Source: Candidatus Alloenteromonas pullistercoris
Lineage (GTDB): Bacteria; Bacillota_I; Bacilli_A; RFN20; CAG-826
NCBI GenBank assembly: GCA_017694295.1
Contig: JADINA010000021.1
Coordinates: forward strand, 1-47,657
Length of the DNA: 47,657 bases
Reading direction: 5' to 3'
The notes under the pieces are model-generated. The model was not told the DNA's origin and made no database searches. It saw nothing but the letters and a program-made list of their open reading frames with translations. Within the stretch, counting starts at the first letter, position 1, and the number at the start of each line of letters is the position of its first letter. The position numbers and the translations under genes were made by a program. Below are positions 1 through 8,680 of this stretch, piece by piece.

Positions 1-681
1 AAACTCGATTCGACCATGCGCAAGGCGGCCTTCAGCTCCTCCCGCGACGTCGACGTCTTGCTTTACCTGCTTGACGCCTCAATCGACTCCTACGAGGAGG
101 ATAAGCGGATATTCGACTCCATCCATTCGGAGGCCCCCCGCATCCTGATCCTCAACAAAATCGATTTGATAACGGCGGGGCAGGCGGAGAAAAAGAAGGA
201 AAGCATCGCCGCCTTATTCCCCGCCGTCCCCCTGATTGAGGCCTCCTTCAAAACCAATTTCGGCATAAAGGACGTCACGAAGGCGGTTTTGCCCTTGCTT
301 AGCGAGGGTGAGCCTTTCTTCCCCGACGACGTCTACACCGACAAAGACGCCGCCTACCAGGCCAAGGAGATCATCCGCTCGAAATTGCTTCAGTTCCTCC
401 GCGACGAGATCCCGCACCAAAGCGCGGTGCTCATCGAGGAGCTGCAAAGCAAAAAGGGCGGGATCGTCATAAAGGCCAAGATCATCGTCGAAAGGGAAAG
501 CCACAAGGGCATCGTCATCGGCAAAGGCGGGGCGATGATAAAGAAGATCTCGATGGCCTCGCGCCGGGAAATCGAATCCAATTGGCATAAGCGCGTCCTC
601 TCCCTCGACTTGGAGGTCGAGGCCGATCCCGGATGGCGCGACGACCCGCGAAAGCTCGATGAACTCGGATATTCTCTTTAA
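1..681 (+). CDS. era: GTPase Era, 3' part (5' end outside window)
   Basis: C-terminal 226 residues of Era, the GTPase that binds the 3' end of 16S rRNA and checks small-subunit assembly. The frame is open from base 1, so the gene starts upstream; the P-loop and DTPG motif are not in the window. The G4 motif NKID is at visible residues 52-55. The KH RNA-binding domain follows, with GIVIGKGG as the VIGxxG loop and the RREIE helix after it. The gene ends inside the start of recO (23-base overlap), which suggests translational coupling. era next to recO is the usual arrangement in Bacilli. Identity is confident; only the length is unknown. Confidence 0.95.
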   Translation, partial: KLDSTMRKAAFSSSRDVDVLLYLLDASIDSYEEDKRIFDSIHSEAPRILILNKIDLITAGQAEKKKESIAALFPAVPLIEASFKTNFGIKDVTKAVLPLLSEGEPFFPDDVYTDKDAAYQAKEIIRSKLLQFLRDEIPHQSAVLIEELQSKKGGIVIKAKIIVERESHKGIVIGKGGAMIKKISMASRREIESNWHKRVLSLDLEVEADPGWRDDPRKLDELGYSL

Positions 682-1411
682 TCCACCTACCGAAGGCGAG
701 GAGCGGGTAAAGGCCATCGTGCTGCGCCGCGTCGCCTATAAGGAGTCAGACGCCGTCTTGACGGCCCTTAGCCAAAGCCGCCTTTTCTCCTTTTACGGCA
801 AAGGCGTCAACCGCCTAAGTTCGAAAAACGGCCCCTCGGTCAGCGAGCTTTGCCTTTCCCTCTTCCTTTTCCATCGCTCATCCCAGGGGAAATTGAGCCT
901 CCGGGAGGGGAGAGTATGCGAAAACCTCGCCCCTTATGGGGATTTGGATAGCCTAAGCGTCGCCATGTTCGCCCAAGAGGCGGGGCTAAGGCTTTTGAAC
1001 GAGGATTCGAGCGAAAGCGAATGCTCGTTTGCCTTCGATGCGATTTTGGAGGCGCTTCGCTCTCTTAAAGGCGGGCTAGACCCCTATTTGGCCGGCATCG
1101 GGCTTTGCTCATCCTTCCTCTCCCTTGCCGGGTTGACCCCGGAGGTCGAAAGCTGCGTACGTTGCGGCAAAAGGCAGGGCATATGCGCGATAAGCGTCGA
1201 AGACGGCGGCTTTGTCTGCCGCGATTGCCTCCGCCAAGCGGACATTAGGCGCCCCAAGGAGTTCCTTTCCGATTTCCAGAAAGCCATCAGGGATCCTAAG
1301 TGTTTGGAAAAAGCGGGGCACGACCGTGAATTGTTCTCTTTGCTCGCCTCCTTCCTCGCCTCGCAGGGCGGGTTCAAATTCAAAAGCGTCGCCTTGCTTG
1401 GCAAATTGTAA
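659..1411 (+). CDS. recO: DNA repair protein RecO
   Basis: RecO, which with RecF and RecR loads RecA on SSB-coated DNA and anneals single strands. The N-terminal OB-fold signature (KAIVLRRVAYKESDAVLT) begins at residue 18. The zinc module is visible as CVRC (Cys166, Cys169) followed by CRDC (Cys187, Cys190). At 250 aa it has normal length. The ATG at 659 leaves about 16 residues ahead of the usual RecO start; no better ATG, GTG or TTG start lies nearer the OB fold, so I keep 659, though its Shine-Dalgarno is poor. Coupling to era through the 23-base overlap may replace a strong ribosome site. Confidence 0.93.
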   Translation: MNSDILFNPPTEGEERVKAIVLRRVAYKESDAVLTALSQSRLFSFYGKGVNRLSSKNGPSVSELCLSLFLFHRSSQGKLSLREGRVCENLAPYGDLDSLSVAMFAQEAGLRLLNEDSSESECSFAFDAILEALRSLKGGLDPYLAGIGLCSSFLSLAGLTPEVESCVRCGKRQGICAISVEDGGFVCRDCLRQADIRRPKEFLSDFQKAIRDPKCLEKAGHDRELFSLLASFLASQGGFKFKSVALLGKL

Positions 1412-1431
1412 AACACTACCCTTAAAATACA

Positions 1432-1460
1432 TTGACACTATTTGTTAACCTACCTATAAT
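1432..1460 (+). promoter_or_regulatory. Consensus sigma-A promoter for glyS
   Basis: TTGACA at 1432-1437 and TATAAT at 1455-1460 are separated by 17 bases, a perfect match to the housekeeping consensus. The predicted transcript starts near 1467, giving a leader of about 27 bases. That is too short for a glycine riboswitch or T-box. Confidence 0.9.
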
Positions 1461-1493
1461 TTGCCGTTGTTTTAACGATTGAAGGTACATAAT

Positions 1494-2873
1494 ATGGCGA
1501 ATAAGCATTCGTTCGAGCGGATCGTGACCCATCTGCTCGACACCGGTTACGTTTTCCAAGGGTCCGCGATTTACGGCGGGCTTTCCAATACCTGGGACTA
1601 TGGTCCCCTTGGTGTTGAGCTGAAAAACAACATCCGGGCCTATTGGTGGCAAAAGTTCGTCCGCGAATCCCCGACCAACGTCGGCATCGACGCCGCCATC
1701 TTGATGAACCCGAAGGTTTGGGAGGCGACCGGCCACGTCTCGACTTTCAACGACCCGATGGTCGACTGCAAGTCGTGCAAGGCCCGGCATCGGGCCGATG
1801 AGCTCATAAAAGGGGAATACCCCGACGCCGACGTTGATGGCATGACCTTCGAGCAGATGGACGAGTTCATCAAAACCCACAAGATCGTCTGCCCCGTCTG
1901 CGGAAAGGACGATTTCACCCCAATCCGCAAGTTCAACATGATGTTCAAAACCCACATCGGGGTCACCGACGACGCCTCATCGACCGTCTACCTGCGCCCG
2001 GAGACCGCCCAAGGCGTCTTCGTCAACTTCCGCAACGTCCAGCGCGCGATGCGCCGCAAATTGCCTTTTGGGATCTGCTCAGCCGGCAAAAGCTTCCGCA
2101 ACGAGATCACCCCGGGCAACTTCATCTTCCGCACCCGCGAGTTCGAGCAGCTTGAGATGGAGTTCTTCTGCAAGCCCGGCACCGACCTCGAATGGTTCGC
2201 CTATTGGAAGGATTATTGCCGCGATTTCGTCCATTCCCTCGGCGTCAAGCTCGAAAACCTCCGCTTCCGCGACCACGAGCCGGCCGAGCTGGCTTTCTAT
2301 TCGAAGGCGACCACCGACGTCGAATACGACTTCCCGAGCATCGGGTGGGGCGAAATCCTCGGCGTGGCCGATAGGACCGATTACGATCTTAAGCGCCATA
2401 TGGAGTATTCCAAGCAGGACCTCACCTATTTCGACCAAGACGACAATTCCCATTACGTGCCCTACACGATTGAGCCCTCGATGGGGCTGGATCGCCTCCT
2501 TTTGATGGTCGTGATGGACGCCTACGACGAAGAGGCGCTTGAAGGGGGCGACACCCGCATCGTCATGCACATCGCCCCGAACCTCGCCCCGTATAAGGCC
2601 GCCATATTGCCCTTATCGAAGAAACTGGGGCAAAAGGCCCTTGAGGTCATGAAGACGGTGAGTTCCCGCTTCTCGGTCACCTACGACGAAACCGGGTCCA
2701 TCGGCAAGCGCTACCGCCGTCAGGACGAAATCGGGACGCCTTATTGCGTCACCGTCGACTTCGACACCGAAAACGATGGCAAGGTCACGGTCCGCGACCG
2801 CGACACCATGACCCAGGTTCGCATCGGGATCGATGAGCTTGGCCAATATTTGGCCGAGAAGACGACAAAGTGA
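1494..2873 (+). CDS. glyS: Glycyl-tRNA synthetase (one-chain, dimeric type)
   Basis: Charges tRNA-Gly. This is the eukaryote-like class II alpha2 enzyme found in Bacilli-related and Mollicutes lineages, not the alpha2beta2 GlyQ/GlyS type. Visible are the N-terminal motif 1 region ([20 protein letters not shown]), CxxC pairs of the insertion domain (CKSC and CPVC), motif 2 (FRNEI, then [14 protein letters not shown]), motif 3 ([13 protein letters not shown]) and a C-terminal anticodon-binding domain ([15 protein letters not shown] onward). An upstream TTG at 1479 is in frame, but GAAGG at 1481-1485 is a good Shine-Dalgarno 8 bases before the ATG at 1494, so the protein is 459 aa. It has its own consensus promoter. 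Confidence 0.96.
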   Translation: MANKHSFERIVTHLLDTGYVFQGSAIYGGLSNTWDYGPLGVELKNNIRAYWWQKFVRESPTNVGIDAAILMNPKVWEATGHVSTFNDPMVDCKSCKARHRADELIKGEYPDADVDGMTFEQMDEFIKTHKIVCPVCGKDDFTPIRKFNMMFKTHIGVTDDASSTVYLRPETAQGVFVNFRNVQRAMRRKLPFGICSAGKSFRNEITPGNFIFRTREFEQLEMEFFCKPGTDLEWFAYWKDYCRDFVHSLGVKLENLRFRDHEPAELAFYSKATTDVEYDFPSIGWGEILGVADRTDYDLKRHMEYSKQDLTYFDQDDNSHYVPYTIEPSMGLDRLLLMVVMDAYDEEALEGGDTRIVMHIAPNLAPYKAAILPLSKKLGQKALEVMKTVSSRFSVTYDETGSIGKRYRRQDEIGTPYCVTVDFDTENDGKVTVRDRDTMTQVRIGIDELGQYLAEKTTK

Positions 2874-2881
2874 ATATTCAG

Positions 2882-2925
2882 TTGATATTTAGTAGTTATT
2901 CGATAAATGTACCTACTTTGTAGGT
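2882..2925 (+). promoter_or_regulatory. Leader of dnaG: weak promoter candidate and hairpin
   Basis: TTGATA at 2882-2887 could be a -35 box, with only a poor -10 (TAAATG, 2904-2909). A perfect small inverted repeat ACCTAC, TTT, GTAGGT lies at 2911-2925, just before the G-rich Shine-Dalgarno (AAGGGGGG) of dnaG. It could be a hairpin close to the ribosome site or an operator. Function unproven. Confidence 0.3.
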
Positions 2926-2938
2926 AGAAGGGGGGATA

Positions 2939-4786
2939 ATGCTTAGACAAGAGCTAATCGAAGACATCCGGTCGAAAGCCGATATCGTGCAAGTCATCTC
3001 CTCTTATGGGATCGACGTCGTCAAGAAAGGCAAGGATTACGTCGCCATCTGCCCGTTCCATCAGGATACCCACCCCTCGATGAGCATCTCGGTGCGGATG
3101 CAGATATTCAAATGCTTCGCCTGCGGGACGGCCGGGAACGTCTTCGGCTTCGTCCAGCAATACGAGAAGATCGGCTTCGAGGCCGCCGTCCGCAAGGTCG
3201 CCAAGATCATCGGCTATAGCTCCCCGGAGCTCGATGAGCGGATCGCCGCCCCGAGGGTCGACGAGGAGAAAAGGCGGTTGCTCTCCTGCATCGACGATTT
3301 GCAGAAGTATTACGCCACCATGCTCCGCACGCAGGAGGGCAAGGCGGCCATTGATTACCTCGCCTCCCGCCAAATCGACTCGATCTGCATTGAGCGCTAC
3401 GGCATCGGCTACTCGCCAAAAGACGGGAAAATGACGGCCGATTGGCTATTGGCCAAAGACCATAGCCCGCATGACATCGAGGGAATCGGGGTCGCGCTTA
3501 TGCGCAACAACTCCATCTCCGACTCCAACGCCGGGCGGGTCATCTTCCCCATCAAAGACGCCGATGGACAGGTCGTTGGCTTCTCGGCCCGCCGGATAGA
3601 GGACGACGGCTCGGCCAAATACAAAAACTCCCCCGAGACCAGGCTATTCGTCAAATCCCGCATCCTCTACAACTACGACAAGGCTGCCATCCCCGCGAAG
3701 CGGGAGGGATATGTTTACCTCCTCGAGGGGTTCATGGACGTCATCGCCCTCAACCGCTCTGGGATCGAGCCCGCCGTCGCCTTGATGGGGACGAGCCTCA
3801 CCGCGGAACATATCCAAATGCTCAGGCGGCTTGGGTGCGAGGTCCGCGTCGCCCTCGACGGCGATGCCCCGGGGCAGCAGGCCATGATGAAAATAGCTTC
3901 GGCCCTGTCGAAGGCCAAGATCGCCTTCCGCCTAGTCGATTCCGGGGACGATAAGCGCGACCCCGACGACCTCTTCCGCCAAGAAGGGGCGGAGGCGGTG
4001 AAAAGAAGGATGGCGAAACTGGTCGACAACTTCGACTTCGCCCTCGGCTTCTACGCCAACACCCATAGCCTTGAGACATCGCAAGACAAAACCCGGGTCG
4101 TCGAGGCCTTCGTCCCCTATCTGAACTCGCTTCCGCCCGGAATCGAATTCGAAAACGCCTTGGTGCGGCTTTCCAAAGTGACCGGCTATGACCCATCGGC
4201 CATCCGCAACCTCACCCGGCTTACCCGCGGCGACGGCCTCTCGCTTGAGGAGGCCAAGCTTGTCAAAGGGTCGCTCAGGAGAAACCTAAAGGCCGCCCCC
4301 CAGCACATCGAGCGGCTCATAACCGCCGAGAGAAAGGTGCTTTGTTACCTAATGGAAAGCTCCCAGGCGGCCGATAGCTACGATTCGAAGATCGGCAACC
4401 TCTACGACGAGGTCAACGACCGGGTCGCCAATTACATCCTCGATTATCGGGAAGCCCACCCCGGACTCGAGAAAGCCGACGCCTCGAGCATCCTCGACTT
4501 CATCAAATCCCAAGCCCCCATCGAGGGGGAAGAGGACTTCGATAAGGAGGCCAGCAGCCAAATAGGCGAGCTGGCGTTCGAGGACGCCATCGACTCCTAC
4601 ACGCCCGACAACTTCGACGAATGCGCCCGCGTCATCGACGAGGAGAAAGCCAAGCTCTACAGCCTAAGCGAAGCCGAGAAATCGCTCCGCCAAGACGATC
4701 GGGCCACCCAAGCCGAGAAAGCCAAGCAGCTGGCCTTGGAAAGAAAAAGGCTCTGGGACAGCCAGATCAACGCCAAAAAGCCCTAA
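2939..4786 (+). CDS. dnaG: DNA primase DnaG
   Basis: Makes RNA primers for the replisome. The N-terminal CHC2 zinc finger is seen as CPFH (Cys38, His41) and CFAC (Cys59, Cys62). The TOPRIM catalytic core includes YLLEGFMDVIAL at about 260-271 and LDGDAPGQQA at about 307-316, carrying the acidic metal ligands. The C-terminal part (from about 440) is the helical helicase-interacting region and is rich in E and K. Length of 615 aa is normal. The start has a G-rich Shine-Dalgarno 7 bases upstream. It sits between glyS and rpoD, the macromolecular synthesis operon arrangement in which primase and the main sigma factor are made together; rpoD follows after 33 bases. Confidence 0.97.
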   Translation: MLRQELIEDIRSKADIVQVISSYGIDVVKKGKDYVAICPFHQDTHPSMSISVRMQIFKCFACGTAGNVFGFVQQYEKIGFEAAVRKVAKIIGYSSPELDERIAAPRVDEEKRRLLSCIDDLQKYYATMLRTQEGKAAIDYLASRQIDSICIERYGIGYSPKDGKMTADWLLAKDHSPHDIEGIGVALMRNNSISDSNAGRVIFPIKDADGQVVGFSARRIEDDGSAKYKNSPETRLFVKSRILYNYDKAAIPAKREGYVYLLEGFMDVIALNRSGIEPAVALMGTSLTAEHIQMLRRLGCEVRVALDGDAPGQQAMMKIASALSKAKIAFRLVDSGDDKRDPDDLFRQEGAEAVKRRMAKLVDNFDFALGFYANTHSLETSQDKTRVVEAFVPYLNSLPPGIEFENALVRLSKVTGYDPSAIRNLTRLTRGDGLSLEEAKLVKGSLRRNLKAAPQHIERLITAERKVLCYLMESSQAADSYDSKIGNLYDEVNDRVANYILDYREAHPGLEKADASSILDFIKSQAPIEGEEDFDKEASSQIGELAFEDAIDSYTPDNFDECARVIDEEKAKLYSLSEAEKSLRQDDRATQAEKAKQLALERKRLWDSQINAKKP

Positions 4787-4819
4787 AGGCCCGATTCGCG
4801 AAAGAAAGGAACCACCAAC

Positions 4820-6133
4820 ATGCCAAGCAAGAAGAAAGCGACCAAAACAAAAGACGAAGACATCGCCCTCGAGGACCTCGACGCGGTCCCGATGGCCGAC
4901 GAGGATGACGAAGTCGTCACCCTTGAGGCCATCAAAAAGCGCTTCGTCGACATCGGTAGGAAATCCGGCGGGATCAACGCCGCCGACGTTTTGGACGCCA
5001 CCGCCCACCTCGATTTGACCGAGGACGATTTCCAAGCCCTGATCAACTATTTCCACGAGCAGGGAATCGCCGTCGAGGCCGACGACGAGCCTGAGGACCT
5101 CGAGGCCATCGACGGCCCGGGGGAGGGCGAGGACATCGAGGCCGAGATGCAGGAAGACGTCATCGACGAAGACGACGAATCCGTCTCCGAGGAGGACAAG
5201 GAGGATATCGCCGCGGCCGACATGGCGTCGATCAACATGGGCGACGTCAAGGTCAACGACTCGGTCAAGATGTATTTGAAGGAAATCGGCAAAACCCGCC
5301 TTCTAAAGGAAAACGAGGAGAAGGAGCTTGCCAAGCGGATCGTCGCCGGAAGGGCGCCCAACGCCACCGACTGGGAGAAGATGGAGGGGAAGGAGGCCAA
5401 AGACCAGCTTACGACCGCCAACCTCCGCCTCGTCGTCTCCATCGCCAAGCATTACGTCGGCCGCGGGATGCAGTTCCTCGACCTTATCCAGGAAGGCAAC
5501 ATCGGGCTGATGAAGGCGGTCGACAAATTCGACTACACCAAGGGCTTCAAGTTCTCGACCTACGCCACCTGGTGGATCAGGCAGGCCATCACCCGGGCCA
5601 TCGCCGACCAGGCCAGGACCATCCGCATCCCGGTCCACATGGTCGAGACCATCAACAAGATGACCAGGGTCCAAAGGGCCCTCGTCCAGGAGCTTGGCCG
5701 CGACCCGACCCCGGACGAGATATCGGAGAAGATGGAAGGCGTCCTCTCCCCGGAGAAGATCAGGGAAATCCAGCGCATCGCCATCGAGCCGGTGTCGCTT
5801 GAGACCCCGATTGGCGAGGAGGAGGATTCCCGCCTTGGCGACTTCGTCGAGGACAAAGACGACGAATCGCCCCAGGAATACACGACCAAAAGCCTGCTTA
5901 AGGACGAGCTTTACGAGATCATGGAGGACCTCAAGCCGCGCGACCGTGAGGTGCTTAAGCTCCGTTACGGCCTAGAGGACAACCGGCCCAGAACCCTCGA
6001 GGAGGTCGGGAAGGTGTTCAACCTGACCCGCGAGCGCATCAGGCAAATCGAGGTCAAGGCCATCAAGCAGCTCCGCCATCCGGTCAGGGCCAAGAAGCTT
6101 GGCGACTACCAGGATAGCGGCGACCGCCACTAA
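4820..6133 (+). CDS. rpoD: Primary sigma factor RpoD (SigA)
   Basis: Housekeeping sigma factor that directs RNA polymerase to -10/-35 promoters. Residues 30-80 look like region 1.1 and 85-135 form an acidic spacer. Region 1.2 starts at about 141 ([15 protein letters not shown]). Region 2 spans about 200-270, with the [17 protein letters not shown] core-binding helix and Trp251-Trp252, Gln255 and Thr258 for -10 melting and contact. Region 3 follows to about 345. Region 4 is 360-425, with helix-turn-helix [14 protein letters not shown]. The 437 aa length is normal. It is preceded by an AAAGGA Shine-Dalgarno and lies directly downstream of dnaG. The promoters I find in this window fit its expected specificity. 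Confidence 0.97.
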   Translation: MPSKKKATKTKDEDIALEDLDAVPMADEDDEVVTLEAIKKRFVDIGRKSGGINAADVLDATAHLDLTEDDFQALINYFHEQGIAVEADDEPEDLEAIDGPGEGEDIEAEMQEDVIDEDDESVSEEDKEDIAAADMASINMGDVKVNDSVKMYLKEIGKTRLLKENEEKELAKRIVAGRAPNATDWEKMEGKEAKDQLTTANLRLVVSIAKHYVGRGMQFLDLIQEGNIGLMKAVDKFDYTKGFKFSTYATWWIRQAITRAIADQARTIRIPVHMVETINKMTRVQRALVQELGRDPTPDEISEKMEGVLSPEKIREIQRIAIEPVSLETPIGEEEDSRLGDFVEDKDDESPQEYTTKSLLKDELYEIMEDLKPRDREVLKLRYGLEDNRPRTLEEVGKVFNLTRERIRQIEVKAIKQLRHPVRAKKLGDYQDSGDRH

Positions 6134-6164
6134 CATTTGGCTATTTTCGGAAAGGAGGCGCGTT

Positions 6165-6245
6165 ATGGGGAAGGCGAAAGCTAATAAAGCCTATAAGGCG
6201 CCTTTTCGCTTTGGAGGGAATCGATATGCCGGAAGACAGCTTTGA
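6165..6245 (+). CDS. Probable 26-codon leader peptide ahead of second sigma gene
   Basis: An ATG at 6165 follows a near-perfect Shine-Dalgarno AAAGGAGG (6151-6158) with 6 bases between. It opens a 26-codon frame reading MGKAKANKAYKAPFRFGGN and then RYAGRQL. The peptide is strongly basic (7 Lys or Arg) and has no acidic residue. The frame ends with TGA at 6243-6245, inside the first codons of the following sigma gene (ATG 6226), in a different frame. This overlap is the usual geometry of translational coupling. The peptide resembles nothing I recognise, and its length alone proves nothing. The ribosome site is stronger than that of most genes here, which is why I report it. Confidence 0.5.
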   Translation: MGKAKANKAYKAPFRFGGNRYAGRQL

Positions 6246-7089
6246 CGCCTACATGCATGACGTCCGCCAATACGGGCGGCTAAGCAAGGAGGAGGAGCGC
6301 GAGCTTGGCCTATTGATCAAAAAGGGCCGGGAGGAAGGCGCGAGCGAGGAGGATAGGAAAAAGGCGACCGCGGCGAAGGAAAAGCTCGTCAACGCCAACC
6401 TCCGCCTCGTCTTAAGCATCGTCAAGCAGGAATTGCCCTCGGACATGCGGGGGAAGGATTTGAACATGGACGTCATCCAAGACGGCAACAAAGGGCTGAT
6501 GCGGGCGGCCGAGCTTTTCGACCCCGATCAGCCGGCCGGGTTTGCGACCTACGCCTCCTATTGGATAAAAACCGAGGTCAAGCGCTCCATTGAGCAGGCC
6601 AGGGAAATCCATCTCCCCAAGGAGACGCGGACCTCGATCTATGAGCTGCAGAAGAAGGAGGAGGAGCTTTCCGAGAAGCTCGGAAGGATGCCTAGCGACG
6701 AGGAAATCGGCAAGGATCTAGGCAAATCGGAGGAGGAGATACTCCGCCTTCGGGCCATGATGAACAGCACCAACCTCTTCCTCGACGAGCTGACCGGGGA
6801 AAACCACGACGAGCCGATGGTTGACCGCTACGTAAGTGAGTCCCCCGGGGTCGACGAGGGGTTGGACCAGGAGGAAAGGATGGCGATGGTCCGGGAAAGC
6901 CTAAGCGTCCTATCCGGGACGGAGAGGGAAATCGTCGTCAGGCATTATGGCCTTAATGGCCACGAGGCGGAAAGCCTTGCCCAGATCGCGAGGTCGTATT
7001 CGGTGTCGCGCGAGCGGATGAGGCAACGCTTCCAAGCCGCCATGTTCAAGATAAAAAAGCACTGGAAGGAGCGCGGAGGCAATGAGTAG
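6226..7089 (+). CDS. Second sigma-70 factor, RpoD-like paralogue
   Basis: A 287-aa sigma-70 family protein with regions 1.2 (FDAYMHDVRQYGRLSKEEE), 2 (residues 57-125), 3 (about 130-180) and 4 (about 225-280), but no region 1.1 or acidic spacer. It is not SigB, SigF or an ECF factor. Compared with its neighbour RpoD, the -10 recognition helix differs: the WW pair is Tyr112-Trp113, and the positions of Gln255 and Thr258 are Thr116 and Lys119. The region 4 helix VSRERMRQRFQAAM keeps the RERxRQ contacts. A TTG at 6211 is in frame, but GGAGGGA (6213-6219) is the ribosome site for the ATG at 6226. The stop overlaps trmK by 8 bases. Likely an alternative sigma factor; regulon unknown. Confidence 0.85.
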   Translation: MPEDSFDAYMHDVRQYGRLSKEEERELGLLIKKGREEGASEEDRKKATAAKEKLVNANLRLVLSIVKQELPSDMRGKDLNMDVIQDGNKGLMRAAELFDPDQPAGFATYASYWIKTEVKRSIEQAREIHLPKETRTSIYELQKKEEELSEKLGRMPSDEEIGKDLGKSEEEILRLRAMMNSTNLFLDELTGENHDEPMVDRYVSESPGVDEGLDQEERMAMVRESLSVLSGTEREIVVRHYGLNGHEAESLAQIARSYSVSRERMRQRFQAAMFKIKKHWKERGGNE

Positions 7090-7762
7090 GCGGCTTTCCA
7101 AGCGCCTCCAGGCCATCTACTCGATGGTCGACGACGGGGTTTTCGTCGCCGACGTCGGCTCCGACCACGCCCATTTGGTCCTTGAGCTCGTCGAAAAGGG
7201 GAAAATACCCTATGCCCAGGCCATCGAGAACAAAGGCGGGCCCTTCATCAACATGAAATCCAACGTGGCCGCGAGCCCGGAGGGGTATCGGATAGCCTGC
7301 TCGCTTTCCGATGGGCTTTCCGCCCTCTCCCCGGACGCCGAATGCGTCGTCATCGCCGGGATGGGCGGGCGGCTTGCCTATTCGATACTCGAAAAGGGGA
7401 AGGGCAAGCTCGAAAGGGTGTCCTCGATCATAATCGACGCCCACCGCGACCTCCCATTTCTTAGGCAAAAAGTCGCTTTGCTAGGCTATTTCATCGAGGA
7501 TGAGCGGCTTGTCTACGAGGACAAGGTGCACTACACGATCGTCAAATTCCGCCGGGGGCAGGCGCCCCAATACGGGCAAGCCGATTTGCTTTTCGGCCCC
7601 GTGCTCCGCAAAAGTCGCCCCGAGGGGTATTTGGAGTGGCTTCAGGGGCAGAAAAAGAAGGTCGGGGAGCTCCTGGACAAAGGGTTATCCGAGCAGAAGC
7701 GGCAAGCCTGCCTTTCCCTTTACCGCCTCATAAAGGAGGAGATTCAAAGCGAAAGCAGGTAA
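7082..7762 (+). CDS. trmK: tRNA (adenine22-N1)-methyltransferase TrmK
   Basis: SAM-dependent enzyme that methylates N1 of A22 in the D-arm of tRNAs (B. subtilis YqfN family). The SAM-binding motif VADVGSDHAHLV is at residues 23-34, close to the family form DIGSDHAYLP. The second motif VIAGMGGRLA is at about 97-106. The C-terminal helical part (EYLEWLQ-type segment, then the Lys-rich coiled region) completes the 226 aa. GGAGG upstream and an 8-base overlap with the sigma gene indicate cotranslation. In Bacilli trmK is normally followed by the Nif3-like yqfO; here the next gene is ispH on the other strand, whose 3' end overlaps that of trmK by 19 bases. Confidence 0.93.
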   Translation: MSRRLSKRLQAIYSMVDDGVFVADVGSDHAHLVLELVEKGKIPYAQAIENKGGPFINMKSNVAASPEGYRIACSLSDGLSALSPDAECVVIAGMGGRLAYSILEKGKGKLERVSSIIIDAHRDLPFLRQKVALLGYFIEDERLVYEDKVHYTIVKFRRGQAPQYGQADLLFGPVLRKSRPEGYLEWLQGQKKKVGELLDKGLSEQKRQACLSLYRLIKEEIQSESR

Positions 7763-8598
7763 TCGCGGCAGCGGAGCACCTCCTGCTTCGAGGTCGAGGC
7801 GCCGGAGCAAAGGGCGAGGCGCCTATAGGGGGAGAGGTCAAGTCGCTTGACCTCCTCAAGGCCTAAAGCCAAATAGGCCGGGGTCCCGCTTGAAAGGGCA
7901 AGTTCAAGAAGTTTCCTTGAGTTGGAGCTCGTGTTTGAACCGAGGACGAGGAGGCAATCGGCCTTCTTAAGGGCCTGCTTCACCTCTTTTTGCCGCCTTA
8001 TGGTCTCCGGGCAGCGCCCGGCAAGCAGCCTCATCTCCCCATAACGGGACCTTAGGACCGATAAGCCGGCTTCGATCTCCGATTCGGAAAGGGTGGTTTG
8101 GGCGATAGCCCCTAGCGGCTTTCCCTCCTTATAGGCCGTCAGTTTCCCTTCCTTGACGTCAAAAAAGGCGATGGGGCAGACGTTTTTGAGGAAGGCGAAG
8201 CATTCGGCGTGGCCTTTTGCCCCGATATAGGCGACCTGCCCGAGCTTGGCTTTTCCGAGGGCGGCATTGGCCTTGACGTAGGGGCAGGCGGCGTCGATAT
8301 AGGAAAGGCCTAGCGGAAGGCAAAGCGATTCGAGGCGGCTTTCATGGCCATGGGCGGAAAAAAGTATCGTCGACCCTTTGGGAGCGTCATTTAGAAGCGG
8401 GCCAAGGTCGGGGGAGGATTCGACGAGGGTGAAAACGCCTTTTTCCGCCAATTCGGACACCGCCTTCTCGTTATGGACGAGCCGGCCTAGGCAATAAATG
8501 GGCTTTTCGGGGTCCTCCTGCCTGGCCCTTTCGGCCGCCTCGATGGCCTTAAGGACGCCATAGCAATACCCATATGGCTCGACCAGGGTCACTTCCAT
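7744..8598 (-). CDS. ispH: 4-hydroxy-3-methylbut-2-enyl diphosphate reductase IspH (LytB)
   Basis: Last step of the MEP pathway: reduces HMBPP to isopentenyl and dimethylallyl diphosphate with a [4Fe-4S] cluster. The three cluster cysteines are in GYCYGV, AACPYV and GRCPETIRRQ. The substrate histidines are in GRLVHNEKAV and SAHGHES. The active-site ending SSNSRKL and GASTS motifs are also visible. I start at the ATG 8598 (MEVTLVEPYGYCYGV), which matches the family N-terminus and gives 284 aa. An ATG at 8607 (adding MAC) is closer to a GGGGG ribosome site and is possible; the longest frame to 8637 is not. It is one of only three - strand genes in the left half, divergent from cshB. Confidence 0.93.
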   Translation of the reverse strand: MEVTLVEPYGYCYGVLKAIEAAERARQEDPEKPIYCLGRLVHNEKAVSELAEKGVFTLVESSPDLGPLLNDAPKGSTILFSAHGHESRLESLCLPLGLSYIDAACPYVKANAALGKAKLGQVAYIGAKGHAECFAFLKNVCPIAFFDVKEGKLTAYKEGKPLGAIAQTTLSESEIEAGLSVLRSRYGEMRLLAGRCPETIRRQKEVKQALKKADCLLVLGSNTSSNSRKLLELALSSGTPAYLALGLEEVKRLDLSPYRRLALCSGASTSKQEVLRCRDYLLSL

Positions 8599-8642
8599 GC
8601 AAGCCATTTTCCCCCAATTCGCGGCTTTGTTGAACAAGAAGT

Positions 8643-8672
8643 TTGTTTAAGCAAGGCCGCTTCGGCTATACT
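8643..8672 (+). promoter_or_regulatory. Promoter of cshB, almost leaderless
   Basis: TTGTTT (8643-8648) and TATACT (8667-8672) are spaced 18 bases apart. The -10 ends only 8 bases before the ATG at 8681, so transcription should start within one or two bases of the start codon. No usable Shine-Dalgarno is present. Confidence 0.65.
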
Positions 8673-8680
8673 TCGGTGGT

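Noticed and set aside
1461-1493. T-box or glycine riboswitch controlling glyS
   Set aside because: The predicted leader is under 35 bases, too short for either; the same applies to hisS-aspS.
1479-1493. Upstream TTG start for glyS
   Set aside because: It would place the Shine-Dalgarno GAAGG inside the coding region; the ATG at 1494 is correctly spaced.
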